Origin: Camillea tinctor
Taxonomy: Eukaryota; Ascomycota; Sordariomycetes; Xylariales; Xylariaceae
DNA length: 64,000 nucleotides
Direction: 5' to 3'
NCBI GenBank assembly: GCA_022578605.1
Contig: MU394086.1
Coordinates: forward strand, 333,929 to 397,928
Below are positions 22,020 to 34,653 of the stretch, one piece after another (positions within the stretch are counted from its first letter, which is position 1; each line of letters starts with the position of its first letter). Made by a program: the position numbers and the translations under genes. Below the pieces are notes generated by a model. It worked only from the letters and a program-made list of their open reading frames with translations. It was not told the origin of the DNA and ran no database searches.

Positions 22020-23707
22020 TTCCAATCCCTCCACCATCTGGTTTATTTCTATCTCACACACCTACCGTATTCTACACTACATTACCTGCAACTACCTACT
22101 CCATACACTAACACGTACGTACATAATCTGCAATTATTTAAACCTCTAATACCAACTCACTATACCTGACCTACCATCTTAAGCTTAAGTGCTAAGTACA
22201 ACTTTTGTTTATTTGTCTATTTCATTTAAACATGTTCTCCCCTGCTCATCTAACTCCGTAAACTGTCTCCAGAATATCCACAAGATGCTACACAAGTTGC
22301 AGCCGTTGTCTGGATGAAAGTCTTGGCAGGGGACTTGTTCCCTCCCCCATAGCGTGACGTCATGGTGCCCTGTCCGCCGCATTCTAAAGCCCGTTTGTCA
22401 CAAAACGGGGCGTGGAGGGTTGAGATCTTCATTTATGATAACCTGCACGAGCACTAGTGTAGCAACAGTTTTTTTTTTTCTCTTTTCTTTTTTTTTGGTA
22501 TAATGCAGATCCGGGAATCCGATTCACTAAAAAACCCCCGGTTCCCCTCCCCCCCCTTGAAGGGATCCCACCCCCCAGTTATTCGGCGTGTAAGTCAGTT
22601 GGTTCGTATGGAGTATCTTTCTTCGTCTTTCCCTTTAAAACCGAAATGGCCTATGAAGTAGCCAGGTTTAGCCCCGCAGTATACTACCTACCTACATCAC
22701 TGTCGCTTTAATCAACGTCAAAACGTCCACAGTGGGCTTATTTAGGATGTATTATGTAGTTTCTTTTTTTTTTCTTCACCCTTTTCTTTTCCTTTCTTTC
22801 TTTATCCTAGCCCCCTTCCCCCCCCTCCTACCCCTGCCCCTTCTCTTTTCCTATTTTGACAACGGGCTTACGAAATGTTTCGTTTCTCCGTTTCTTGGTA
22901 ATGACGTTATTGTGCAGTTGCTGCGGTTTTCTTTTGGTCTATACCTACACTAACATACTAACCTAACCCTTGCCATTCCGGTACCTCGACAACCTGATGA
23001 CGCCTGTGGCTCCTATATTCGTTCTTTTTCAGTCTGGTGTACCTAATTTCTGATTCCTATACTATACTCTACACGGATACCTTAACGACGGTCATATTCG
23101 ATACCGCATTGTTGCATTTCGCTGGGTGTAATTTGTGGTTTTGCACGTGCATTCCGTCCGCCTCACCCATTCCATTCCGTCCCATCCCATCCCCCTCTTC
23201 GTCAACGACACCTCAGTCATAAGCAAGGATCATCTATCTTAGCTAGCAAATTTTGCAGAAGCGAGTAGAGCACTAAGCTGGGTAGTGACACCGACAAAAA
23301 GTGGCCTGTTGTACAACTGTACCGCTGCAAAGATATCCTTGTTAATCATCTGCTACAACATTGACTATATACTAGTATATTACTATACGCACGCTCCTCC
23401 GCTTCACTCGCGAACACAAGATGCAAAGTACCTTTGTAGAATATGGAGCTGTGATATCATCTTTCTTTGTCTTCACGCCTTCCTCTATGAATAACGACTA
23501 ACTATTTTCGATATGGGCTGTGGCAATCATCCGCTCATCATCTCATGGTGGACACCTGCTAAGTTTAGAAATGTTTATGTCAGCAATATGCCCTGTCAAG
23601 TAACGGTAGCCGACGGTGTTGTCATCGTCGGTGTAGACAGGCGGGGACTATGGCGATTTCGTTGTAGTTCTTGGCAATTTCTTTCGTCCTATTGTGTGTG
23701 TTTTTTT

Positions 23708-25815
23708 TTATTGGCGATAGGGTGGCGGGTAGCCGGCTGTCATAGCTATGCTTTGCCGCATACCCATTGCTAATGGCGCCGGACTTTGCACCCGGTTGAA
23801 GAGCCCTATGAGTCTCTTCCCAGCCGAGGGCTCCAGCTCGGTTCCGTCTCGTGCAATCTTGACTTCCCGGTTTGAATTCCACGGGTTCCGTAGTCCCCGT
23901 GTTCGGAAGAAGGGAAGTCTGGTAGTGGAAATCCATTCAAGTTTGAAAGGCTTCCCCCATGCTTTCGGGCCCCCTTCCTCTTGTCCGCCCCCAGCACTAG
24001 CTGAATCCTCCGACTCCGTTTCAGGCACCATGTCCATATCATCCCGTTCCACCTCCCAGAATATAGTGCCTCGTGCCGAGTCGTCGATAATTCGTCCTCT
24101 TGGGCAGCTTTCAGTAGCCTCTGTGGGGATCGCCTTGGGTAAATCCAAATCTGAGGTAGCCTGTACCTTCGGCGCAAATTCAATCGCGGCAGCTGGGTCA
24201 TCGTTGATCGGGGACACCATTCTCGCAAACCCGAAATATTCTCCAGATTTGTTAGCAGAAAATACCAAGTAGACATTATCCGCTGACTTTTTACTGGTTA
24301 GCACATCTTGGCCAAAAGTTTGGTGAATTAAAGAGATTTACAAACAAAATCTCACCTTAAATGCATGATTCAAAGTCTCCTCATTATGTGCCTGTGTCGC
24401 CCATACCCCGTTCTGCACACTTAACTCAAGGTCCTCCACTGTCAAGCTCTTTAGAATGAAGAATTTGTCTTTCTGGGTCGGTGGGTCGGTCGTCACTTTG
24501 CCTTTGTTCTCTGGTTTCGCATCTGATTTCGAAGCAGGTGGCTCTACAGCTGGGGCTTGAGGGCTTTGCATCGGATCGGGAGGACCGGTCTGTCCGCTTG
24601 ATGAGGTTGCGGCCGGGCCGGTTGGTGCGGTTTGACCAGTAGCACCTTCAACGGTGCTTTTCCGTAGACGGCTCACGAGTCGCACGGTTTGGAATTTAGA
24701 GTCATGAAGCTTCTGCTGGGCCTCAATACAGCTCTGCTCATCCTTGAAATTTGCAAAGGCACAATTACTCTTCGAGATGAGGAAAAGCGATTCCAGTCCT
24801 GCTGCTTCTCTGCACACATGGTGTACTAAGTTCATCAAGTCGGTCTGTGGAGGGAGGTTGCCTATCCAAATCGCATGTCCTGTTTATTTACATATTAACC
24901 TTTTGTGATTTTCCTAGGTTGACGATGATGTATGTGTCCATCTTACCGCTTTGACGAGGTTTTCGAGGCGGCCCTCGAACTGTATTTGGATGATTTCCTA
25001 ATGTATCTAAACACAGTTAGCGATTACTAACAGAACTCGCCCTAGGTATGAACAGTAGTAATACCATTAAGGTTTCCATCCTGGCCATTTCCTTGTGGCG
25101 GTGAGGGTTCCTGTGGACCTCCTAGGCCTCCTGGACCTCCTTGACCACCGTCTTGCACTATATACGGCACATGAGCCATCTGACCGTGCATGGTAGACGC
25201 CGCCGCCGGGTAGTTGTTCGATGTAGCGTAGTAGTATCCGGGTGGGATAGCTTGCTGCTGGTTTATCATAACTGCGTTCGGGTAGTAACCCATATTCATG
25301 TTATGCCGAGGAGACAAGCTACCCGGCTGTGGCGGCTGATGCTGTTGTGAGGTAGGCGACATTGGGGGGTTGTAATAAGGTGTCATTTGCGAGTGCTGGG
25401 TCATGTAATACTGCTGACCGGCTAGCTGAGACATACCTGACTGTCCTGCATAGTGGGAAATTTGCGGCATCATATTGGGGACCGAACCGGTGTTATATCT
25501 TGGCTGTTGTTGCGAAGGGCCATATCCATTCCTATAGCCCGCCTGAGGGAGGGAATTAGCCATCGCGGCCATGTTGTAAGGCCCCTGGCGGCCGGAATTT
25601 TGCACTTGGGTCATATCGAACTGGTTGGTAAATGCATTCGGGGATGGACCGTAGTACTGGTAGGGGGTTTGAAAAGCGGGATTGCTCGCGGGACTTGGTC
25701 CTTGTGGTAATGGCGGCTGTCCGTCAGTCGAAGGCATTCCTTGGTAAGCACTACCGGGTGTCTCTTGGGTCGCATACTCGCTAGCCGATGCTGAGGGTGG
25801 TAGAACATCTCCCAT
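23708..25815 (-). CDS. RRM and YTH domain RNA-binding protein (four exons)
   Basis: Exons 25065-25815, 24947-25006, 24356-24879, 23708-24286 (1914 nt, 637 residues). The N-terminal 250 residues are Gln/Pro/Tyr-rich and disordered. An RRM follows (about 272-340; RNP2-like IWIGNL, RNP1-like NCAFANF), then a Pro/Ser linker. The YTH domain (about 407-606) starts KDKFFILKSL and includes NGVWATQ, VYLVFSANKSGEYFGFARM, WGKPFKLEWISTTRLPF and PWNSNREVKIARDGTEL. The m6A-cage positions appear to be Trp430, Trp563 and Leu569. An acidic insert of about 85 residues (470-553) sits inside the domain. The protein probably reads m6A or related RNA marks (Pho92/Mmi1-like). The upstream open frame to 26277 could extend the N-terminus. 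Confidence 0.92.
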
Positions 25816-28800
25816 TTGGGCGTTCCTTTTGTCGTACCGTTTCGATGTGCTGAAAGGCGGTATCGCGAAACAAGTCGCTATAGGTTTCGCTTGCACTACT
25901 AGGATCTCTACGCGGTCCGTCTCTTCGATGTTTCTCTGTCGTATGGAGGTTACGGCCTGGTGAAAACCTGATACGTCCAACACACCCCAGGGAGATCTAT
26001 GGCTAAGAGGCGCGAGCGGTAGTCTCGTGTTGCTATGTGGCCTGGCCAAGGTCGACTTTGTATAGATGTCGTTCCGGAGCTCGAGATGGATATAAGCGGC
26101 GGTGTTTTGGTCTTGATGGGGAAGATACTGGGTAGCTGTGATGGTCGGTGTCTTCTTTTGCGTTCTTTTCCAGTGTAACTTGAAATCCGCGATTGGGTTG
26201 TCGTGAGATGATGGTCCACCTCTCCAAGCACCCAATCCAACGAGGAAGAACAGGACCCGGGGCAAAGGTAAGATCAAGCTCTTAGGTTGATGAGTTGCAG
26301 ATATTACGGGGTTTCGAACAAAGATAACAATTCGGTTCGAGAACCGAGTTGATAATTATTGCCTAGATCGTCTATAGGCGGTCTACGTGCGGCGTCTGTT
26401 GATACCCTGCCAAGATACTTGCGCAGGTTCAGACATAAACGGTCCGGAGAAGGCCAGTATGTAGTAGGTATGTACGCGAACGTGCTTAGAAAGGTGCAGC
26501 AAGTGATCGTCTAGGTTAAGAAGATCAAATTGTAACATTAGATGGGAATATAGAGAGGAATATTAAGGTGGTGTGGCTAATTTGGTTGTCCTGTGGCCCG
26601 GAGATTTCTGACAACCCCCGGCTAGGGTATTCAAGCAGAAGCGGCCACTAAGTGACGATAATCTTTACCGTTTCCTTCCACACGTATGCAGTATGGGGAT
26701 GAGAGGAGCATCATGAGGCAAGGCCAGCAAAACATAGCAAGGAAGATGACGACTGGTGGCATTGCGGGTGGCTAAAAAGATACTAGCCTAGCAAGCTGGA
26801 CATGCAGGACATTGGCCCGCAGTCTGGTATGGGAGGGACTGGGACTCGCCGGGGGGGGATAAGACTATGTAGACAAAGAGAAGAAGAGTATGGAAGACAG
26901 ATATGCAGGAGTATCCCGGCCTCGGAGCCGGGGCAGGACGGTTCTAGCGGGTAGCCCCTGGAGAACAGAACAAGTCGAACTCAGGCTGGGGAGGAGCAAG
27001 AGCAATAAGAAGGGGGGAGAGGAGGGGCCAATAAGCTCAGACAAGAGCCAACTCGAGACGAAAAATGGAGAATAAGGAATGGGAATTTGCATTCGACCCG
27101 CGTTGTTTCGCTGGCGCCGTTTTTTTGCCACCGGACCCTTGAATTCTCTTTTTTTTTTTTTTTTAGGGGGGGGGTTCTAGGGGTTCCACGAGTCTCTCTC
27201 TCGAGCCGGAGCTTTGCCCAGCACTTTGATCCCTTGGATCTTATTGACACATTGAAGGTTGTTCCCAAATCCCGAGGGGTTTCCCCAGCCACAAGAGGTC
27301 TAGGCAAGTCTTCAACAAGGGAACTTGTCAATCTTACCTGGGCCGAATTGTCAGATTCGTACAAATTCTATCTTAACACAATGTGACCTGGTAACACAGG
27401 GCAGCGAATGCCAGATTATCGACCTGGGGTTGTAAGTTCACAGTTCGCGGCTATTAGCTTCTAGCCCCCAAACCCCAACTCCAACTTCACAGGGACTAGA
27501 TCAATCCAGGAACCGCGAAACATGCGCGATCATCGCGATGTGACGACGGGCCCGGCATTACTAGAACGATCTTTTTTTTTCTCACCCATGCTACGAGATC
27601 GTCAGTTGCCCAAAAACGTCGCTGGAGCTAGATCCCAGATTCGTGGTACCACGTACCCTGTAAATGGGTATAGTACTGAGAGTGTCTGGTGCTGTTATAA
27701 TCGGACATATTATGGGCAAATATATATGTAGAGTAGCGTGACTGGAACAGACTAGTCTAGAACGCTTAAGACCAACCTCCGAACAAAAATATAGAAAATT
27801 AGGGCCCTGTGATTAGCTGATGAGTTATAGACAGAACACAAGAAATCTAACATATCCCTTATTTTCTTTCTCTAAGAGATACGGAGTTATCACCACTCCT
27901 AAGGAAGGTTTGGTGGTGAAACAAAGGGGGAAAAATAGCAATTCGATGGATGGTCCAGAAAAAAAGACCCTGAAGACGGCACGGCGATGATGGTGGGTGA
28001 GGTCTGGGAAGTTGATCGACACGGCGGCATCACTAGTTCGGTCATGATGAAATGGGTATCCAGGTTTCGGAGGGAGCCGCAATCGATTTTTGATGCTCTT
28101 GGGGAATTTCAAATCGGGAAAATTGACTGTTTCCCATGCAGACCCGGTTGCATGTGGAGATTGCTGATCCCTGGTCATGGGTGGGCTTTATGATGACGAT
28201 GATGAAATTTTATAGTCCGTCCGCCGGTGGCGTCAGACTTGTCAAGGAATGGGTAAAAGCAGATGACGAACTACGATGCCCCATTCGATTATTCATCAGG
28301 GTGCCTTTTCCCTAATGGTGCTAAGGGTTCTAATGGTTCCAATGACCCCGACCCCAAGGGGTTTTTCCCTTAATTCTTGATAGGAAACAAGTGATCGTCG
28401 TGTATCTTTTCAGTTTTCGGAATTTGCTTGGATTGTGACGACGTCCACTTGACTACACTCACCCTTACCCTCATCCCACCCTACCTGACTCGTAGACCTG
28501 CCATACCCGGTAGGGTATAATAATAGGTCGGGCATGTGTCAATTGGGTTGTTGGTTCATGTGGTTCGTGACCGTGTCTCTCCATATCCGTATAATTCTTT
28601 CTTTTTTTTTCGGGATGGAGGGTTTATGGCGTAGCGTACCTCAAGGCGTGTAAGTTGTGTGTATGTAAAGTAGGTGGTGTAAGTCAATGGAGTGAGAAGA
28701 AAAGATGGGGGCTTTTAGATTGGCAACCGATGACGTATCATGACGACTTGGTACGCATGTGCGGTGGTAACTAAACTGCTTGGCCCCTTTCGGAAGTGAA

Positions 28801-29624
28801 GAATAAGAAGAAGTTTCCATCGAACTTGAGTAGATTTAAGTGCACATGTGGTTGTGTACGTACATATCTGAGAGGGCTTGTCCAGTTGTAAGTGTATGTA
28901 CCTGAGAGTGGGAATTCCTGGTATTGGTAATACCTAGTACTAGGTGTGTACTACCTAACCTACATAAGTATACTACCTATCATACCTAGGATGTATTGTA
29001 GTACGGTACGTACTTGTTTAAGAAGAAGTAATCTCTCAGGTTTAGCCACAGATGATGAAATGCTTATTTATGACCACCTACCTATGTAGATACCTAGTAC
29101 CTACCGGAAGTACCTTACCTTCATAATCTATATGGATACGACCTACCAACCTAACACCCAAGGTTTAAGTAAGTATGTAGGTCGTTTACCCAGTTTAGAT
29201 AGATACATACACGTACTTAAATGATTGTCCTCTAAACCACCCAACCATCTTCTTACATGTAAGTACTTTGTACGACTGACATAGCTTTAGGATGTAACAC
29301 CCGCCGCCAATCCGCCAATCCGCGGGGACTTCTCTCTCAAAGCAGGTACTTCCTTAGCTGCTTTAGTACCCATAAAAATCCAAGATAATGTAGTGAGAGC
29401 TCGATGGAGCTGTTAGCCACTTGATGTGGCGGTGCCGCTGTATGTTGTGTGATAGACAGCTTTACCTACCTGGAATTGCCCAATCGCCGACTCGCTTATT
29501 TGCGGTAATTTGCTACGCTGTAAGTCCCAGACTGTCAGAACAGCCAGAGATACATAGTACATAGTACATACAGTAGTACTTAGGTACATCCATAGAAAAG
29601 GGACGTACCTATCCCCATCTCTCC

Positions 29625-29662
29625 ACCTGCATCTCCATCTCCATCTCCATCTCCATCTCTTT
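29625..29662 (+). repeat. CATCTC hexanucleotide repeat
   Basis: About five tandem copies of a CATCTC unit, flanked by related pyrimidine-rich sequence. A shorter related stretch lies near 33930-33958. Confidence 0.75.
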
Positions 29663-30047
29663 CCCCATCTCTTCCTTGCATCTACATTACACTTTGCCCT
29701 GCCATACCCTACATATCAATACATTACCTATGTACTCCGTACCAACCTTCAATACCTCGGGCCAGTTCATCTTTTTTGCCACTCACTTATTTTTTTTTCT
29801 CTCTCTTCCAAACACCATCAACCTTACCTTATGCGCCAGCAACACTGCTGCAACAGGATCCTTATGCCCCAGTGCCCAATTACTATTTCATCTATCTCTC
29901 ATCATCGATACCACCTCCACTGCCACCACATTGAAATTATTTGCATCATGTAGAGTACTTCATGTACTCCCTGCAGCAAGACAACCATCTGTTCACCCCT
30001 CATTTTGTCTCTCCTTACCCATATTGATATAGTAGGGAGCAAGATAA

Positions 30048-30075
30048 TAACAGTAGCAGCAGCAGCGGCGGCGGC
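30048..30075 (+). repeat. AGC/GGC trinucleotide repeat
   Basis: Adjacent runs AGCAGCAGC and GGCGGCGGC in non-coding DNA. Confidence 0.75.
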
Positions 30076-30291
30076 ACAATCAAGGTATGATTGGTACATG
30101 GGAATCTCAAGTTGCCATGGTGGTAAGCCCGTCACGCCCCTAGCCCCTAGCCCCTAGCCAGCACCAGGTAGGTACATAGGTACAGTGATCAGTCTTTTAG
30201 CGTATCCTCCTCAAGTTTCGTCTCTACGCTAGTGTGCTCTACCTTACCGCCGGGTAAGCCATTCACATTCAACAACTTACTAGTACCTAGC

Positions 30292-30317
30292 TAGTAGGAG
30301 TAGGAGTAGGAGTAGTA
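30292..30317 (+). repeat. TAGGAG tandem repeat
   Basis: Three to four copies of GTAGGA/TAGGAG. Confidence 0.75.
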
Positions 30318-30499
30318 GCATTGATTCTCATCCCGTCAATTACATTACCACAATACAGCGACACTCTGTATACTGCTACCTCACTACTGCCAGAGTCCGG
30401 CTTCTCACTGCCCCATAGTATTTGGGCTGTTCCTGTCCATAACCGGTCAATTACAATCTACAATCCACAACCCTACGCACCCTACGCATTCCTTACTCA

Positions 30500-30533
30500 A
30501 TTGAGCTTCGAGCTTTGAGCTTTGAGCTTTGCC
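30500..30533 (+). repeat. TTGAGCT-type heptamer repeat
   Basis: Four near-perfect tandem copies of the 7-bp unit GAGCTTT. Confidence 0.75.
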
Positions 30534-31001
30534 AGCAAACGCCAAAACCATTCTTTGAGCCTCATTTCGGAGTAAAGTCTCCGGTCAAATCCATACTACT
30601 AGTCAATATATTCCCGAGGTCCATATCGTCTCCAGCTATATCTTGGTCTCACCGTAAGCCAATTTGAGGCGTGGGAAACTCTAGAGCCGCCTCGAATATT
30701 CAACTAGGATCTTAAAGAACTTCAACAAAAAAATTTTGTTACTTATCAACAGCTAACTTCTCACCTAAATTTCGGGTTCTCCATCTGCCGGGTATAGATT
30801 ATTATTATTATTATTACCCCCTTCCTGCTCATCCAGCCCTAGTGATACATGCCTACGCATACGCATGGTCACTTGATGGGCTTCCTGCGTGCACTTCCCT
30901 GTCTTCTTAGCCGACTTATGTAGCATAGGCGGCTCTAGCTATCCCATAAGAACAGCGACGTTTGCCACCGGACTATATGGCAACAGGGCAGTATGAGAAT
31001 T

Positions 31002-31030
31002 ATGTGTGTGTGTGTGTATGTGTGTGTGTG
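31002..31030 (+). repeat. GT dinucleotide microsatellite
   Basis: (TG)n run interrupted once by TATG. Confidence 0.85.
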
Positions 31031-34000
31031 CCCCGACTTTTAGAACAGTAAACGGCAAGGGGGTAGGGTTTGCTTTATGCACTTTCGCCTTGTCCGGTAT
31101 CTTAGGACCTTACCACATGAATACGAAGGCGGACGCTGCACATATGGGGAACCGATCTTCACAACCTACCAAGCTCGTATCTTAGTATATCGCGGTCGCC
31201 TGGCAAACCAGGCTAGACTGACGGCGTCTTTAGTTAGGTCCTAGCAGTCTTTTGAGCCTATGCTTTCCTGCCTAACCCAGCCTTGCGGTCCTCCACGGGA
31301 ACCGGTGCGGTAAAATGCTTGCGCCTCGGGGCCTTGCTTGGGCCATTGTGGCGTTCTGCGAGTCGCCACTCTGTTCATGCTCCCGGATTAGCTATGCGGG
31401 TAGCCATCGCGAACTCATCGGCCCTAGGTTGATCTTGCCTAGCGCGCCTGCGCGCCTAATGGGTGCCTTACCGTCAAATTAACTATTCTGATGTATGATG
31501 GCGATGGAGAGATTACAAAGACCTATCAAAACGGTCAAGCCTGACGATTACATATACCATCTTACATTCGCCTAGTCGAATTTCAACTTATCAATCACTT
31601 AATAGATTCGAAATCCACCAATCAATAATACCAATGGCTTATGACATGTTAACAGACTTTGCCGCGCCAGCTGGTTGAGCATCAACGGTGCTACATAGTC
31701 TCATCTAGATGAGAACACCTCCCCCTTATTCGTTGGGGTGACTTGCGCAATTGGTGATTCTCTAAGGTTGGACTGCGAGGAAGAGCAAGGACCCTAGGAT
31801 GCAAGATATCGGCCGTTGACAAAGTGCCACGGGAGAGGCTGCCCTGGATGAAATGTTGATTGAAAACAGGGGTATGACGAGTGGCCGAAACACTTCGAAC
31901 CGATTACCATCGCCTCCCTTCTCTAATTATTCGTCTGTGCCTTGGAATCAACAGCTATCACCTGCAGCTTCGATTCATTTGCTAAACCCATGGTAGCTAG
32001 AAAGCTATAGAACAGTCTCTATAGTTCTCCTGGGTGGTCCGCACGGTTGGCCGCAGTTGAAACCTCACAGGCGCAATTCTCAAATATTATGAGGAATACT
32101 GACAAGTGTGTATAGTTATCTGATAGGACCGATTCATTTTGCCCAATACTGCGAGCCATCGCCCAAAGATCACAAGCCCGCGTGGCGGTGGATTCACATG
32201 GCCAACGCCACGGTAGGAAACGTGAGTAAACGTCATGGCAAAGCCTACCTAAACTTATATATCCCAGAAGATGGATATCAATGTAAAGGCAAAATCTAGA
32301 GAAGGGGGGTTCTGCAAATTTGGAATAGCGTTGGGCAATATGTGCGATCGCATGTCATGCAGCTTATAGTAGGTAGGTAGGCACGTCAATTAGGGGTGAG
32401 CTTCGTAGATGCCTCCCCGCCTCCCCCTCTTCCCCCTCCTTAACATGCTGGCATTGAAAGTCTCTACGATCTTTAGTATCACCTGGGGCAAACCCTAAGA
32501 TCAGAACATTATATGATCACCATGTTAGACATTCTTACCGGATCTGAAGCGGTTAACATACGAGGCTCCGAGCTCAGATCTATAATCATGGTCAGTACCC
32601 GGGGTTGTCCGTCTCATACAGGTTGGGTCTAGAATCATCTATAAATGTCATATGGTAGAAATGACCATCTCTAGATGGCTGATTCATTGCTGTATGTGGC
32701 ACAGGAAAAAGGCGCCTGCTGTCATACCGCATAGTCCGAACGTCTGGAGCCCAACATGGAGCCGGGGCAAGCCTTGCTTGCTCGCTGCCAGGATGTAGGA
32801 GGATGAGTCCGGAACGCCTTACTCTCTCTCTCTCTCTTCCACCTCGCCTCAATTCCAGCGCATCATATTTGTGTGATCCGTAGCATTGATGCGACTACAG
32901 GCCCTCGATTCGTAGCAAGAGTCGATTTACGAGCAATTTCAAGGGACTTTCCCGCATATAACTACAGGTGTTGAGACGGCGAATACCTATGGTAAGCTAC
33001 GACCCATTGACGTCTTAGACATAGGTGGGTGTGTCAGTCATGGAGGGAAAGATATGCAAGGACCGTCTATCTAGTCAGGTAATACCTATCTCCCTCCTAG
33101 CCTAGTAACGTATTGTTACGGGCATGTGGCTTCGGGTGCGGTTCTGTATTTCAAGTTACTGCTTAAGTCCCTTTCTATCTTACCATCCCAAGGTCTAGGG
33201 CTCCTTTTTTTCCTAATTGCCTTGAAAATTGCTCTTGATATCTAGGGGCTTGCTCTTTGGCTTTGCTTTGATGATGAGGCTGGGATGTTGTTTAATCAGG
33301 TAAAATTTTGTCTCTAGATGATGGGAGGGTCTGCTCCTTATAGTTATACATGTAGCCGCGGATACATCTTTCACCTATACATAACAGATACCTCCTATCA
33401 CCATTTTTCAGCATACTCAAAGCAGTGGGTGAGGTGAATAGCAGAAAGTACTACCAGGTTCTGCGAACGGTGTATAGTTTAGATGTTTCAATCAAAAGGA
33501 TTGTAACTAGTCTCGTCGTGTGAACGTTCTTCGCCAGCCTTGTCACTCGAAGCTAGAGACGCTTACTGGCGATCCTACACGTCAAGCTATACACAGATAG
33601 AAGCCCCTCGGTTCTATATAGAAGGGAATCAACAGCGATATGCAGTTACCTAAGGGTTAAAGAATAACTATATTATATACCGAATTGAGTTTACGTTAAT
33701 TGCTTTCTATTCTGCAAACCTATGTCAGATCTACAGCTGGCACGGTGAACAAACGTGCAGATAGGTACTACACACTGGCATGGAAACGCGTGGGTATCCA
33801 TTAGTATATGTATATATATGGAGAGAAACTGGAAAGATTCGCACCTCGCTTGTTGTACGAGTCCTAAAGGAAAATAAGGCAGTGAGCGAAGGTGACAAGG
33901 TATTATAAGGTGCTCATCTGGAATTCCCTGATCCATCTCCATCGGCATCTCCATCTACATATGAATACAACCACCGAGGACAGAGTATGAGCGATACGGG

Positions 34001-34653
34001 TAACAAGGCTCTCAAAAATTACTGTATTTTGTAATTCCCATACGCTAGCCTAGGTATATGTAGGTATAGATGGATAATATTTTATAATAATTCACTGTAC
34101 CTAACGCGAGTAATGCCAAAGTTTCTTCCGCCCGGACATAGGATTTCCATCAGCATCCCGCCGGATCCCGCTCCGCTGAGTGGATTTGGACTCTGGTGTA
34201 GGTTATTGCTAGGTGTACTCCTTAGCCCCCTTCCGCCACTCCTTCCCGCCCGGCCCTTCTTTTGGATCTCGGGTATAGCAGGATATAATCTATCTCACTT
34301 CGAGGGACGATTTCTAACCGGATAAGCAATATAGCTCTTTCGAGAACTCGCATCTCTTCATGAAGAACAGCTATAATACGAATTGAAGGATCGTCACGGG
34401 CATGAGCACAGGTATGGGTAGGCAGTGAAGTAATTATTAGGGAGTGGACGATTGTGATGGTATTTTAGACTTCTCGGAGTAGGGTTTCTCATTGATCTAA
34501 GATACTGAATAGAACCGCCCTACATCCCCCTGATGCTTTCTTTTTTCTTTTTCGGTTTATTTATTTCATGATTCATGATCTCTCCACCCCCTAGGGAAAA
34601 AAACCAACCTAATACCACCCACTCTCTCTTTCTCTTTCTCTTTCTTTCTTTCT

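Larger units (their letters stand above)
20930..23707. other. Gene-free stretch with inverted repeats
   Basis: The region holds the distal hsp30 promoter, a 28-nt palindrome (21178-21205), the foldback element (21762-22019), and T- and C-rich tracts near 22470-22560 and 22755-22860. Reading frames are short and repetitive; I do not support any gene here. Confidence 0.55.
25816..34653. other. 8.8-kb stretch without a recognisable gene
   Basis: It probably includes the long leader and promoter of the YTH gene; a frame upstream of 25815 stays open to 26277. Contents are an 18-T tract followed by a G run (about 27151-27176), microsatellites listed separately, a GC-rich ORF-free island (about 31180-31460) and scattered TACCTA/TAGGTA motifs. 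A 63-residue frame at 32108-32299 carries a GTGAGT donor-like site near 32222 but no supporting homology that I recognise. A long non-coding RNA is possible. Confidence 0.5.

Noticed and set aside
27124..27133. Proteasome-associated control element (TTTGCCACC) near 27125 and again near 30960
   Set aside because: It matches the Rpn4 site, but both lie kilobases from PRE7, and none is in the PRE7 promoter.
30985..31032. CRISPR-like or satellite array in the 30-31 kb repeats
   Set aside because: Only simple microsatellites; no spacers, no unit longer than 7 bp, and the genome is eukaryotic.
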